Shown here: piece by piece, positions 10,261 through 23,065 of the stretch
Layout of the letters: each line of letters begins with the position of its first letter
Numbering within the stretch: the first letter of the stretch is position 1
DNA from: Gymnorhina tibicen
Lineage: Eukaryota; Chordata; Aves; Passeriformes; Artamidae
Direction: 5' to 3'
NCBI GenBank assembly: GCA_013399875.1
Contig: VXAZ01003272.1
Span: 1,732,256 to 1,796,255, forward strand
Length of the DNA stretch: 64,000 nucleotides
Translations under genes and position numbers: made by a program
Notes under the pieces: model-generated
What the model saw: only the letters and a program-made list of their open reading frames with translations
Told to the model about the DNA's origin: nothing
The model's database searches: none

Positions 10261-13200
10261 GGGAGAGGTGAACTCGTGGCTCTGCTTTGCTGGGGAGGCC
10301 GGGGCAGCACCCCTGGCCCCCTCCGAAGGTGCCACCCAAGCCAGGGCTGGCACTCGCTAATTAACCTGCTCATCAGCCCTCATTAGCCGTGTGCAGCCGG
10401 AGCAGGACGGACCAGCACAAATCAGGAGGGTTTATGAGGATTACTTACATTAATTTCATCCTTTATAGGCAATAAACCTTCGCTGGTTCATTCCTGGCCA
10501 CCGCTCGGTTTTGGAGGGGTCTGGGGAGGCTCTGCCCGGGGAGGGGGCAGCAGGGCTGGGCACAGCTGGTGGCACAGGGACATGGCCACAGCAGGGCCAG
10601 TGCTGAGCTGGCGGCCCTGGCACTGCTGGTGGTGGCACAGGATGGGTTCCCCTCGCTGCTCACGGCTGCCCTGCCCGCCCCGGACTGGCACCCCTGGAGT
10701 TTGCTCCGTGTTTTCGGGAAGGTTGTGCTGGCCTGGATAATCCTTTCCTCTCACCCCAGGGATGCCCCTGGATCCCTGCGGATAATCCCCGAGTCCACGG
10801 GATCAGCGCCCAGCACCCCTGGCTCGCGCCCGCCCCGCGGCCGAGCCAAACCTCACTTTATTTGCTGCTCACCCGAAGCGCCCGGGAAGAGCGGGCACCG
10901 TTAGCTCGGACGGAAATTACAGAGCAGAACACCCGGCTGCCAGCAAAAATGATCCAAAAGGCGCCAGGCTGGGAAATAAAAGCGAGGGGAGAGCCCTGCC
11001 CAGCCAGCACCGCCTCAGCCGCAGCTCCACGAGGACTGAGCAGCACCAGCCTGGCTGGAGCCTCTCCCTGGGCCTCGAGCACTCGAGAAATATTATTCCC
11101 AGAATTACCTGGAGTTTTATTTAATGCAATAAAAGCTCCTTTTCGGTGGGAATTAGTCCTGAAAGAGATGACTGCTCGGAAGCGCCAGAGGATGCACAGC
11201 TCAGCCCTCGGAACCGGGGAGCTCCCAAATACTGGGAGTGTTTGGGGGCCTCTCTGCCAGAGTGGTGCTTGCAGGATGAACAATTAACAGAACGCCCAAT
11301 TCAGCCCTGAAATTAACGGGGGGCTCAGTGTTTGCACCAGCAAAGCAGCATTTCCTCCAGCATTCCTTCAGGCTTTCATGTAAGGCAAGTTCTTGCCTTT
11401 TTCAAGCCACTCGAAGGGAACAAGAAACTAAACCCAAACCCACAAACATCCCCCACCCCAGAAAAAAAAGCACAGAGCAAGAGAAACCCAGAGGTGTTAC
11501 CTCTCTTGCAGGGTTCTACAAGGCATCTTCTATTAATAGAATTTTAATAAAGTGAAGGAATTCAGGGCAAGGAGAGCAGCTGGAGCCGGGCTCTCAGGGG
11601 TATCCCTCCAGTACAATGTCTTTTTGCAGGAAAAGAAGAGGAAGAAAGAAAAGGGGAAGGCAGCAAAACAAAAATCAGGGGAGCAGAGCCCACCCCTGCA
11701 AACACCAAACCTGGAATCCCCGTCAGAAGGCTCCGAGCTAAGGGCAGGAAATAAAACGGGAGTTAATCTGCATTTCGGGTATTTCTGACCTTCAGTGAGC
11801 CCCACCTGGGGCCGGGCTGGGGGAAGGAGGTTCCCGAGGAGAAGCTGCCCCAGGTCGGTAACTGGGAGCAGCTGGGCACCTCCTCGGGAGCTCCCCGGGG
11901 GCGGATCGAGGCACGAGTTCACTCAGAAATACGTAATATTTCTCCGTACGTAGCGGTGAATAGAATTAGCCCCACTTCCAGCAGCAAGCAGCGAAAAGGG
12001 GGGGGGAATGGAGCCAACCACCTGCACGTGGAGCTGCGTTTTTTGGCAGTTTGGCCCGGGATTGGCGTGTTTGGCACTGGGGCTGCTGGAACATCCCTTC
12101 CCACCCAGCTCTGAGCAGGGGCCAGGCAGGAATCTGGCAGGCAGAGGACGAAGAGTGGAAGGAGCCCAACGTGAAAATGCCATGTCGGGTGTGTTTGTCC
12201 TCCTGAGTTGTCTGTGGGAATGAAAAGGCTCCTCCCCGCCTCCATTTCCCCTCTGCTGAGCAGCCCGTGCTCGTTGTGGCAGTAAATGGAGTTCTTTCAA
12301 AAGGTGTTCGGAGCTCCCGGGCCCCATGGATCATGCGGAACACCAGGCAGGGGGGATGTGGGGGCAGGAGAGCACCCCGAGGGTCTCAGGTAATCACCTG
12401 CCTGGAGCAGGACTCCTGCATCCCTGACCTCCTTCCCTTCCTGGGCACCAGTGCCCAGCCCAGTCCCTGATTCCCCGCCCTGCTGTCCACTTTTTGGGGG
12501 TTGGCCTGAACCCCAGGACGGGGATCCACGTGCCTGAGTGCCAGGACGGTGCCAGCAAAGCTCTGCCCTCCCTCCAGCTTCCCCCGGCTGCTCTGCTGCT
12601 GCTCCACGTGAATGAACAAGGAAAAGCTGGAGCGGGGCCTGAGGGACCAGGGGTACCCCTGCAGGGACCCTGGCATCAGGGGTGCCACACACCTGGGGCT
12701 CCAAACGGAGAAACTTCCAACAGCATTCCCAAACTCTGCACCGCTGCCAGGTGTTTATTTCCGTGGGTTCCCATTCTGGGAATAACACACCCTTTACGTG
12801 GCAAATAGTAACATGTATTTATAAACAGCTGTTGCTTCACAAATAGAAATAGTTCTAAAAGGAAGAAATCTGTTATAAAATAAAATTACTTTTTTCATTT
12901 AGCAGTTGAGCTGCAATCAGGAGGAACAATCCATTTCGGGCAGTAACCTGGAGATGTTTTTTCTGGTTTTAAACACCAGCCAGCAGCGTCTGCCACCCAT
13001 CCCCCCAAAAATAATGCTGTAACTAAGAGAGGAATGACCAAAAAGGGGACATTTCCCCATTTTCTCAGCACTCGGATGTGTCCCAGGCCAGCCCTGCTCC
13101 CTGTGTCTCTCAGGGGAGGGATGAGATGGCTGCAGAGATGGGCAGAGCTGACCGTAGTGGGATCCTCCAGCCCAGCATCCTACAGCTGCTGCCAATCCTC

Positions 13201-13440
13201 TCCCACTCCTCGCACGGCCCCCAAGGCCACAAACCCACAAAGCAAAGCTGGAGTTTCCCGTCCTGCTCCCCCATTCCCATTCTGCTGCCCCTGGATCCTG
13301 ACGCTCAGGGTTTCCCCTGCTGCTTCTCCCATCATTTCGTCCTTCCAGGAGAAGCCGGGGCCCCGGGGCTCGCCCCCGCGCCCCCCGTGCCCAAGATCAG
13401 AGCTCCATCTAGCGCTGCACGGCCGGCGGGAAGGAGGGGG
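10261..13440. other. Intergenic, nothing recognised
   Basis: Alternating GC-rich and AT-rich (12790-12910) segments. Open frames up to 163 aa lack any family feature. No transposable element was recognised. Confidence 0.5.
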
Positions 13441-13680
13441 GGAAAAGGGGAGGGTTGGAAAAAAAAAAAATTAAAACATATTAAAGGTGTTAATAAGCGA
13501 CTTATTTAAACGGAGTATCACATATTGAACATTAATCACCTTGCAGTAAAAGTGTAATTAAGGAGTCACTCTGCCTTCTGGGGAAGGCTCGCTTGGAAGC
13601 CGGGAGAAAATGGTCTCTTTATTAACACAAATTATTTTATTTGGCTAAAGGTAATAATTCTAAGTGAGGTCAACGGGCCT
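13441..13680. promoter_or_regulatory. AT-rich candidate conserved non-coding element
   Basis: Dense homeodomain-like cores (GTGTTAATAAGCGACTTATT, GAACATTAATCACCTTGCAG, AAGTGTAATTAAGGAGTCAC) in a sharply bounded AT-rich island between GC-rich flanks. Enhancer-like texture; conservation untested. Confidence 0.35.
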
Positions 13681-14014
13681 CGTGCACACGCGAGCGGTGC
13701 CGGGGCCCGGCCAGCGTTTCCATGGCGACTGAGCCAAGTTCATCCTCCGCGGTAATGGCTTTGCTCTCCCACCTCCGCCGGGATTGTTTCTGGGGAGAAA
13801 AAGCAGCCTTGGATCCGTCAGCGGCGTCTCCTCGCTGCATCCCGCCCGGAGAGACCCTCCCGGGCCCTTCGGGGGGGATTTGGTGCTGCCTTCAGAGGGT
13901 GGTGGCACCGTCCCTGCTCGTGGCGGGGTTCTCCACGTGGGAATGGTGCTCCAGGAGCGGGGCCGGCACCCGGGATCGGCTTCTCGCATTTCCCGGCACA
14001 GCTCCGGCCCAGAA

Positions 14015-14082
14015 CGTTTATAGGACGGTTGTAGGGTGGTTGTAGGACAGTTGTAAGGTGGTTGTGGGGTGGTCGTAGAACC
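14015..14082 (+). repeat. Short G-rich tandem repeat (about 11 bp)
   Basis: Repeated GGTTGTAGGGT / GGTTGTAGGAC units, about five copies. Confidence 0.8.
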
Positions 14083-14084
14083 CC

Positions 14085-14925
14085 GTCCATCCCACCCCCA
14101 CACGGCCAAGCTGTGGGGATCTTCCCCCATCGCCTTCCCCCGGGGGAGCCGGGGCTCTGCGAGGCTCCACTGCTCCTGGAGAGCTGCAGGACCCCGCAGC
14201 CCCACCAGGAAAACCCCGCCAGGGCTGTGCCCCTGGATGCTCTCTGGCCAGAAGCCTGTTTTCCTCCCCATGTTAGCTCAAGTGCCCACGTTCAGCATCC
14301 TCACGGGAGCGAAGTCTCCGGAGCCATTCACCTGCCAGCACTTCCAGGCGGCTCCAGCGCCGAGCATCCAGTCAGGGCAGGGAGCAGCAAATTTAAAATC
14401 ACCTCTAACTTCATAAAATCAACCCCCAGCAACGCACCAGTGAAAACCAGAGGGGGTTTGGGCTGTAACCCCCTGTTTTCCCGAGCGCATCCCCGCGCTG
14501 GGAGCTCCCGCGTGTTACTCTGTCTGGCGGAGATGATTGTGTGAGCTCGGCGGTGATTTATCTGCCTCCCATGTCATGTCACCCGTTTACGTGCGGCGTT
14601 AGATGTAGAGTACAGCATTAACATTTTACTATTATTCTTACCTTTCAATGCAAAAAGATAAGAGCGTAAATCTGGGAGACAAGGGACGTGTCAACAGCGC
14701 TGCTGGCACGCGGGGCCGGCCGGGGATGCTCCTCCTCCTCCTCCTCCTCCTCTCTCTCTGCTCCCAGGCTCGGCAGGGACAATGCCACCGCCCAAATGTG
14801 CTCTGATTCCCCCCCCCCCAAAATAAATCCAACCCCCTTGGCCAGCATTCCTCACGGCCCAGCATCCCTCCTGGCACAGGGCTGCTGCCACCACCTCGTC
14901 CCTGCCACGCCAGACGCAGCCACAA
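14085..14925. other. Intergenic, nothing recognised
   Basis: GC-rich with a (CTC)n run at about 14728-14755 and a short C run near 14810. No gene. Confidence 0.5.
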
Positions 14926-14929
14926 ACAG

Positions 14930-15215
14930 CCTGTCCCCAACTGGCCAGGCCCACGGAACTTATTAACACCTAGTCAAGATTAATCAAGCAGGGAAAGCTA
15001 AAGCAGGGCCCTAATTAGTGGCTGATGATAACTATATTTGTCATCCTCTCCCCAATTAGTCTACTGTACGTTTCGGAGTTTAATTGCACCTTGTTCTTCA
15101 TTTAAATGTCATCATGTGCATATATTCTCCTCCTTCTTTAGCAAATTTGAGAAAAATTTGACATTAAATATAGATTATCTTTAGATTTTCATAATTAACA
15201 CAACTGAACTGCCTT
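14930..15215. promoter_or_regulatory. Homeodomain-site-rich candidate enhancer
   Basis: At least five TAAT cores in 230 bp: GATTAATC (14978-14985), CTAATTAG (15011-15018), AATTAG (15054-15059), TTTAATTGC (about 15079-15087) and ATAATTAAC (15191-15199), in repeat-free AT-rich sequence with sharp GC-rich borders. Candidate conserved enhancer of the LHX1 domain (inference). Confidence 0.4.
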
Positions 15216-15249
15216 GAGCCTAAATACATCTCCTCGTGCTATAAATCCA

Positions 15250-18200
15250 GCCTCTCTTGGGAGCGGGTGTTCCAGAGGGCTGTGGGTGTGGGATGCACCC
15301 CCTGGCACTGGTGGCCATGGTCAGGACACGGCCTCAAGGGCCCCCTCAGAAGGAAGGGACGGAGCAATCTTTGGGATTTTCTCTCTTTTGGATTCCTTTT
15401 CCTGGTTTTCACGGCCGATAACATTTTTAGGAGTCTGATTTGCAAGCGGGGGCTCAGACTGTACCCAGGGAACGGTGAGGGTGAGGGAGCTGCCCCATGT
15501 CCCCCATCCCACCGACAGCCCTGCCCTCTGAGCCCTCTGAGCCCTCCCATCCCTCGTAACCGCCAGGACAGGGAGCTGTGCCTGTCCCCGGGTCATCCCC
15601 GGATCCTCCTGATCCAGATTAGCGGATATTCAATATATCGACGGACAGGAGAGAGCTCCAGGGAGTGACCTGTGCCTCTGCATCCCAGCGCCTTTAACCC
15701 TTCAGCTGCTGCCCACAGCTCGCCCCCGGGACTCTGTGCCACCCAGCAAAGCTGTCCCCGGGGCTGGGGACACCCAGCCACCTCCCCCCTGTCACCCTGC
15801 GCCTGCCGTGCCCGGCTGAGCCGGTTCCCTGGGGAAGGGCTGATCCTGAGCCGTTCCCTGCTGCCCCCCGGTGCCCACCGGGATGCAGCCCATGGGCACC
15901 CACTGCTGCCTCCTGAGCACCCAGCGAGCTGCTGGTGGCCAACAGCTCTGCCCACAGCAGTGCTGGCACCGAGAACAACCAGAGGAAGGGAAAGGAGAAA
16001 GCAAGGAAGAAGCTGTGCAGTCCTACCTGTCCCTTAGGAAGAGGGTCAGCGCACGGATCATCCCTACCACCTACTAAGAGCCAAAAAAGCCCCTCTGGTC
16101 TCTGATCTGCTCCCTGCTCCGGCGTGTCCAGCACAGGGAATGCAGCGCTCACTTCCCGGCAGGAGCTGCTGCCGTGTGAGGCGAAGAGAAAGGAAAAGCA
16201 GGGGGGAAAAAAATTAAATAAAAAAATATTTCAAAAATCAAGGAGTAGTCAAAAAGTGTATTAGAAGCAAATTTGGAAAGAAATCGATGGCACGTAATTA
16301 GGTTTGATTTTTGTGCCCGTTTTGTGTGGCTGGGGGTGGTGTGCGGAGTCCCCCCGCGAGCGCAGAGATTAACACAGAGAACAGGTGCTGGGGCACGAGC
16401 CCGTGGCCACCAAAGCATGACAGCTCCATCACTGCTGGCAGGGGCACGGCGGGAGAAACGTGGAAATAGACACAGGGGAAACCACACAGGCATTTGCTTA
16501 TTTAGGATTTTACCTTCTGCCCCCCTCTCCACGCACAAACCCAGCCTGGCAGCAGGGAAGGGGATTGTCCCCAAGGCTTGTCCTCCTTCCCCCTGCACTA
16601 AAGCCCTCCCGGTGCCATGGGGGACCCAGACAAGTCCTGCCTGGCAGAAATGTCCCTAAAACTCTGGGAAGGGACTCCCATGTCCCCATAGCAGGGGTGC
16701 TCCGCCACCCCATGAACATTCCCAAGCCGGACACGGGTGGTGGTCACCGGGAAAAGAGAAAGGAGGACACTTGTCCCAGTTCATCCTGCACCTCCACGCA
16801 GCATCAACACCTGCCTTTAAACCCCAGGGTTTAGTTCTCCTCCCCTAAATGGGAGCGATCCATGGGGTGCTCGGAAAGCAAAGCCCGATCCCTGCCCGCC
16901 ATGGCACGGGATGCACACAGGGACTCTTGTTGTTATTCCTTGGGCAAACACAGGCAAACCTGAGGCAGGAATTGATGAACCCACACTGACGGGGAACCTT
17001 GGCCCTTCCCACAGCCAGCAGGGTGAGAAAAAGCTGCTTTTACATTGATATTCCACCTGTTTCCTAAGGAACCTTCCCACAGCTGGAGAGTCCGGCTCCA
17101 CGTGGCGGCATTTTCCGGCCAAAACTTGGGAAGCAGGCCCAGTCTGTGGGGAAAGAGGATGGGGAGTGCTCAGTGGTCTGCAGGGCCCCGTGGGAGCATC
17201 CACACACGCACACAGAGGTTTGGGTGCCTCGTGCATGTCTGTGTGCACACACAGATGTTTATGTGGTTATCCCTCCCTGCAGTTTTCACTGCTGAGTTTC
17301 CAGCAGTCTCTCCTCGCCCTCCGAAGTTGTTTGGGGTTTGTTTTTTTTTTTCCCCTTTAACCTTGAAAATTAACCTAAAACACAGGGTGCTGTACACATG
17401 ACTTGCTCAAATAAATTGCATCCTTAATTATGAACACCCTCGGCTCCGCTGTGCTCCAGGCCACGCTGCCCCAGCGGACACCCCCCTCCTGATGAGTGGT
17501 TATTGAACACGGGAACAACAATCAACACTAATTAAATACTCAGCTGTTGAGAGGAGACAATGTTTATCAAAAAATGCAAGAGGAGGGGAGCGCATCTTCT
17601 GTTTTCTATAATTAGTTAGCGATGGTCCCCAGGCGGTCTCGCAAATCGAACTCGGGTTTGTTCACATCTGTTTGGCACGGGCAGACAAAGGCCACCGTGG
17701 CCCCTGTTCCTGCACATCCCCCCCGGAGTTACACCCCAGCCCAGCATCCCCACCCTCCTCATCCCCGGGGATCATGGGATGTTCCAGGGGGAATGAGCCA
17801 CCGCTGGCAGCAGGGATCCCGTGCTGGGCAGTCCCAGGGCTGTGGGCAAGTGGACCACGGGGTGCCTGTCCCCAGAGCCAAACCCACGGGCACAGGGGCT
17901 CCTGGGGGCTCAGAGAGGGCACAAGGTGCCTACACCTTCCCTTGCACCCCGTTAAAGCCGAACCCCTCATCAGCAGGAGCACCATTTGTATGCAAATTTA
18001 TACCTTTTTAATGCTTTCCTGGAAATCTTCAGTGGTTTTCAGCTGGAGAAGGGGCAGGATGGGCCGTTCATTTCCCTCTGCCTCACGTTATTACCGGCTT
18101 AAGGACCTGCTCAGCAGCAGAAGACAAGAGTTACGATTTCCCTGAAGGAGGGGAAACAAGGAGATTGGTGGTGGCTGGGGTTTGAATGCTGGAGCCTGGG

Positions 18201-18390
18201 ACAGCTCCAGATCAGCAAACGCCGGGTTCAGTTTGTCCATGAATGAAGAACAGGACGAAAACCCTCTCTCCACCATACTCCGTGTTCCAGGATTCATCCA
18301 AGCACTGCTGAGCGTCCCTGTCCCGTCCATCCACACCAACATTCGCCCTTCCTGCTGAGGGTACAGACGAGCCTTGTGGTGAAACCAGGG
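15250..18390. other. Intergenic, nothing recognised
   Basis: Mostly GC-rich, with AT-rich islands at 16200-16330 and 17390-17640 that might be regulatory. No coding similarity, repeat family or RNA gene recognised. Confidence 0.45.
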
Positions 18391-18399
18391 TTGCTAAAA

Positions 18400-19080
18400 C
18401 CGGCCTCAGGCCGTGCTCCGAGGTTACTCCGTGCCCTGCTCCGAGGCTGCTGCCCTGGCTGCGCTCGGAGCGGTGCCAGGAGCCCTTGGCAGACGCTCCT
18501 CCAGGAGCTGCCGGAGCCCGCATCACCGCAGCCCCTGCCCCAGACAGACACAGCGCCCTCCCCAAGCCTATTCCGCCAGGAGAACAGCTCATCTCTCCCA
18601 AACCTGCCCAGAACTCCGTGTCGGACATCCCCCAAGCAGCCCCGTGCCAGCGGCCGCCGCTTCCCAGCCCGGCCCCGCTCCGTCCGTCATTCCCGGGGCC
18701 GGGAAGGGCAGGAGCGGCCCCGGCCCCGCCGCTGTGTTGAGCGGGGCTGGGAGGGAAGGGCAGCACGGGGGACGCGTTCCTTCCTCCTCCTCCTCCTCCT
18801 CCTCCCGGAGCCAGCCCCGAAGGCTCGGGGGCAGCAGCGCCTTGGGGAGCCGGGGAGGGCAGCGAGAGGCGGAGCTGGGACGGGAGCGCAGCGCCTCGGG
18901 GTGTCCCGGGGCACGGCCCTGTCGCTGCCCCCGCTCCGAGTCACAGCGTGGCACCTGGCACGGCCGGTGCCACCCGAGCTCTGCCGGTGAAACGCACGGG
19001 AAAAAACCGGATTAAAGCTCAGCAGGGCCCGGGGGCACCGCTGGGCTCCCAGCCCTGCCCTTGGGGGCTTCGCCTCCCTG
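18400..19080. promoter_or_regulatory. Orphan CpG island
   Basis: Long GC/CpG-dense block with a (TCC)n run at about 18781-18805. Six-frame open frames of about 200 aa follow from low stop-codon frequency and show no domains. It could be an unannotated promoter. Confidence 0.4.
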
Positions 19081-21360
19081 CCGCTCATCGCCAGAGCGAA
19101 AGCTGGGTCAGCACCGGGCTCCTCCGGGCGCACTGGGGGTTACAACAACACCAAATTCTGCTCCCCAGGTACTTTTCATCCCAGGGATCTCACACGGCTT
19201 TTGTGGAGACCAGGAATTAACCCATGTTGCCTCCCCGGGAGCCAGAGCAGGACTGGAACCCTCTGCTCACTGAAGGCTGGGGAGGGGGTGACACCAGGAC
19301 AGGGCCAGAGCAGAAGCTGCTGCTGCTGTTGATGCACTTCCCAGCCCAGCTCGTGGCCTCAGCACTCCAGGTTTATATAACCAGGCTCAGAAATCAGAAC
19401 ATTGCCCTTACCCTCCCATCTACCCTAAATACCTACAATACTTCTGGTAGTAAACAACCTCCAAGACTCATTTCTTGGAGCAGCAGCAGATGGTCAAGAG
19501 CATTTTCTGAAATTGAATATTGTAATGAATTTAGGATCGAGAAAATTTACATAATAATCTGGTTTAGATTCTGATAGTGAGGAAACCTACATAGAAACTG
19601 CTTCTTTTCAGCTATTTGAATTAAAGTACAGATCTCCAAGTATTTTAATTATAAACAAACTTTCTGCTCTTCCAGATCCATGGGAGAAATTGAAAAATTA
19701 ACCACCCAGGGAGGCTCAAGGCCACACATTGGGCTCAGTTCAGGTTTACCTCTCGTGACCCAGGGTCTGGAGGAGGATGCTCGGGAGCCTGGTGTGCTGG
19801 AGGTGACTCAAATTTGGCTGATCCTGCTGATCCCTCCTCAAACTGCACCATCCCAAACTGGGAACCTGTGGAGCTGCCCGGGGAAGTCAGGAGCACTTGG
19901 ACTCAGTCAGGAGGACTTGGACTGCTGCTGGGGTTCCAGGTGTGCACCCACGGGATGGGACGGGATGGGATGGGACCATGCCTCCCAGGGAATCAGCCAT
20001 TCCTAGATCCCAGGGAAGGATCCAGGATCCTCAGCTCAGGCCCACGCTGGGTGCATACATCCCACCATGTCTCCCCTATTCCCCATCCTGCTCGGGGCAC
20101 ACACAGTGGCACAGGCACAGGGTGAGGCTGGGGAGTCCCTTTTGGGGTCATCTCCTCCTCATCCTCATCACTGGCACAGCCCTGTGCCAGTCCCACGCCC
20201 AGGACACCTGCACTGGCACAGCCAGGGCTCCATCCACCCTCATCCTCCCTCTGGAGCACAGGAAAATTCCCCTTCCCACCCTCGTTCCAGGAGATGCAGA
20301 GGGCCCTTTCCTCTTAGAAAAGCAAATATTTAGTCTAGATAAAAAACCCCCAGAGCGTTTTCCCCAGGTAATACTGGTAACTAAAATAATCACATTCACT
20401 TTGCTGGTTTAATTTTATATTTCCATTTCTACCTTATCTTTTTTCTGCAAGCATCATTAAACCACACCATAACAAAAATACATGAACTGTTATTCTTTCC
20501 AGAGAAGCCATAAACCACCTCAAAGCTTTTCAAGTTTATTCTTATCTCGTACATCTTCCTCTGGTTCGGGGTTTTTTTTCCCCTTCATGCATTTCAGAAA
20601 GGTAGTTTTCCCTAATGTTAAGAATAGTTGCATTGAAAATGAGATGCTGCCTCTGAAAAGCCCCTCTGGAGGATTAAATAAGTAAAATATAGCCAGAAAA
20701 TAAACTGGAACCTCATTAAAATAATTTTGCAAGGAGAAATCCTACTCTACAATAGGTTTTCAATATCACTTAGAAAATTCTTCGAGTCATATATATATGT
20801 TCTTAATTCAGGACCTTCCATTAAAAAAGACATTACAGAGGGAAGTGAAAGGCCATTTAGCACCCTTGTTTATATGAAAATGCATATTAGGCACAGATGC
20901 AATCTCCAGCAGAAGGCTTGGGATGCAGTTGGAATGAGCCGTGCTTGGCTGGGAGGTGCTAACGAGGGCTGGCAAGGCCGTGAGGCACCACCACCTCTTC
21001 ACCCTGCCAGGGAACGCCAGTCACGCTCCTGCATCCCCCTTTCCTTCAACTCTTCCCCGCTTCCCGACCTCCCTGGGGAGCCAGGTGCTCGCCCCGAGGT
21101 GGTTTCGTGGCCCTGACTCGCTCCACCCTCAGCAGCCAGGGCTGGGGCTGTGCCAGAGCTTGGACCAGGGATGAGAACTGCCCGGCTCCCCGCAGAGCGC
21201 TGCCCGTGGGATGGAGCTGGTGTGCCAGGAACGATCCCCGAGGGACAGGGGGGACTCTCCGTGCTGTGCCTCCCTGCCAGGCGCAGTTAACACCCGACAC
21301 CATCCCGTACCTGGACAGATGTGTGCCCCCGGCGAGGCGGAGCCGGGGGTGGCTCCAGGG
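19081..21360. other. Intergenic, nothing recognised
   Basis: AT-rich segments at 19375-19680 and 20320-20900 alternate with GC-rich ones. A short GGGATGGGAC-type repeat occurs at about 19951-19978. Confidence 0.45.
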
Positions 21361-21365
21361 ATGCG

Positions 21366-21400
21366 CGGGATGGGACGGGATGGGACGGGATGGGACGGTC
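21366..21400 (+). repeat. (GGGATGGGAC)n, about 3.3 copies
   Basis: 10-bp tandem repeat with runs of three G at regular spacing. A related run lies at 19951-19978. Confidence 0.9.
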
Positions 21401-21989
21401 ACATCACTGCTGAGTCTGCAGGTCCTGAACCAGGCCAGCTAAAAACACCTTCAGACTGGTTTGGAAAAGAAAACAGGTTTAACCGTGCATCAGTTCCCAG
21501 CACACTGTTCACAGTCTCTAAGTGTGAGGCTCCTGAGCGTGGGCGAGGCGCTCAGTGAAGCGGTGCCAAGGAGCCAGCGCTGACCCACCCACACCATCCC
21601 CAGTCCCTCCTCAGAGGGAAAAAAATCCCTGAGGAGCCTCCTCCGAGTGAGGCCCCGGGGCTGGAGCTCTCCAGACCAGAGTCGTGGTTAAATCATGGCA
21701 ATTGCCAGGCTGGGAACAGTTTTGGACCTCCTGCTTAACAAGATGGTGAAATGCAGGTGACCCACGGAGGTACCCCCAGCGCACTGAGAAATATTTAATC
21801 TCCAAAGGCTCCAAAAAGCATCATTAGTGCAATTATTGTTCCCTGCCCACTGAAAACATGAGAACTTCAAGCCTCCATCGTGTTGAGTTGGGCCTTGAAA
21901 CAGCTGTAATAATTAGAGGATTATTAGATTATTATTATTATTATTTCTAATCTATATGTATTAGATCGTTAATAACTGTCATTTAGATG

Positions 21990-22198
21990 GGATATTGGGA
22001 AGAAATCCTCCCCTGTGAGGGTGGGGAGGCCCTGGCACAGGGTGCCCAGAGAAGCTGTGGCTGCCCCTGGATCCCTGGGAGTGCCCAAGGCCAGGCTGGA
22101 GCAGCCTGGGGCAGTGGGAGGTGCCCATGGCAGAGGGTGAAACGGGATCATCTTTAATGTCCCTTCCCACCAAACCATTCCAGGATTCTGTGGATAAC
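21990..22198 (+). repeat. CR1 LINE 3' fragment
   Basis: AGAAGCTGTGGCTGCCCCTG, GATCCCTGGGAGTGCCCAAG, GCCAGGCTGGAGCAGCCTGG, ending with CATCTTTAATGTCCCTTCCC: the sense CR1 3' region. Confidence 0.95.
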
Positions 22199-22279
22199 CC
22201 CAAGGCTGAAGCCCAGGGAGGTTAAAGGATCCTCCTTCCTGCAGGAACTCCTCTGCGCCGCCCAAACCGATCCCACACA

Positions 22280-22800
22280 GCGTTTGGGCAGCCAGTTTTC
22301 CAGAGAATAAATATCACACTTCAATTTCATGGTAACTTAGGAGGGTTTACTGGCAAATACCATGGCTTTTACATGGTTCTACCAATTACTGAGCAATTAC
22401 ACGTAACCTAGAACTGGAGGACACACGGCAGCCTCGTAATGTATTCCTCTCTCCTGGAAAATTAAAAGGCAGTTAATAGAAAACACTGTTTTAAATTTTA
22501 TTTTAAATTATAAACCCCTCCACAACATTCCTGTGTGACATTATTAAAACCCCACGTCGATATCAAACCCAAAGCAAAGGCTGCCATCCCATTAACACAT
22601 CAGTTGTGGGATGATCGATAAAAATTTCCTTTAAAACTGCGCCATATGTTGCTCCCCACAAAGTTTTATTATTCAGATTCATCAGTTTGTACCTCAACCC
22701 TCGTGCAATTAAATCCCATTTAGCAGCGCCGACCTCCTGATTTGAACTCGTCGTTCCTGCAGCTGGCTTGGAGTTTTAACAGCACTTTTAAATAAGGAAA
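22280..22800. other. AT-rich intergenic block
   Basis: Repeat-free AT-rich sequence, no gene. Low-confidence regulatory candidate. Confidence 0.35.
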
Positions 22801-22939
22801 ATGTAAAATGTCTGGGAATTAATGGTGGGGTAGGGGGAGCAGTCCGTGGGGAAATCCCTCCCGTGCACGGCTCCCGTGCTGGAGCAGGGAGAGGAAAAAA
22901 AATAAAGGGGGGAAAAAAAAGAAAACCCAAGGAGTGCCA

Positions 22940-23065
22940 GCACATTTCACCGTGTTGTAGCATATTTGTAAACATCGTTAATCACGAATTAGCAGATGGT
23001 GATGTTAATTGCACCTGTGGAAGTAACAAGACCTCAAGGTTGATTACATTTACAAACCGGGATCG
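22940..23065. promoter_or_regulatory. Candidate enhancer with FOX, E-box and homeodomain motifs
   Basis: Contains TGTAAACA (22967-22974, forkhead type), CAGATG (22993-22998) and CACCTG (23012-23017) E-boxes, and GTTAATTG between them, in a compact repeat-free stretch. Binding is inferred from motifs only. Confidence 0.35.

Noticed and set aside
13660..14271. 203-aa minus-strand frame
   Set aside because: Composition-driven Pro/Gly/Arg-rich frame with an embedded short tandem repeat; no domain.
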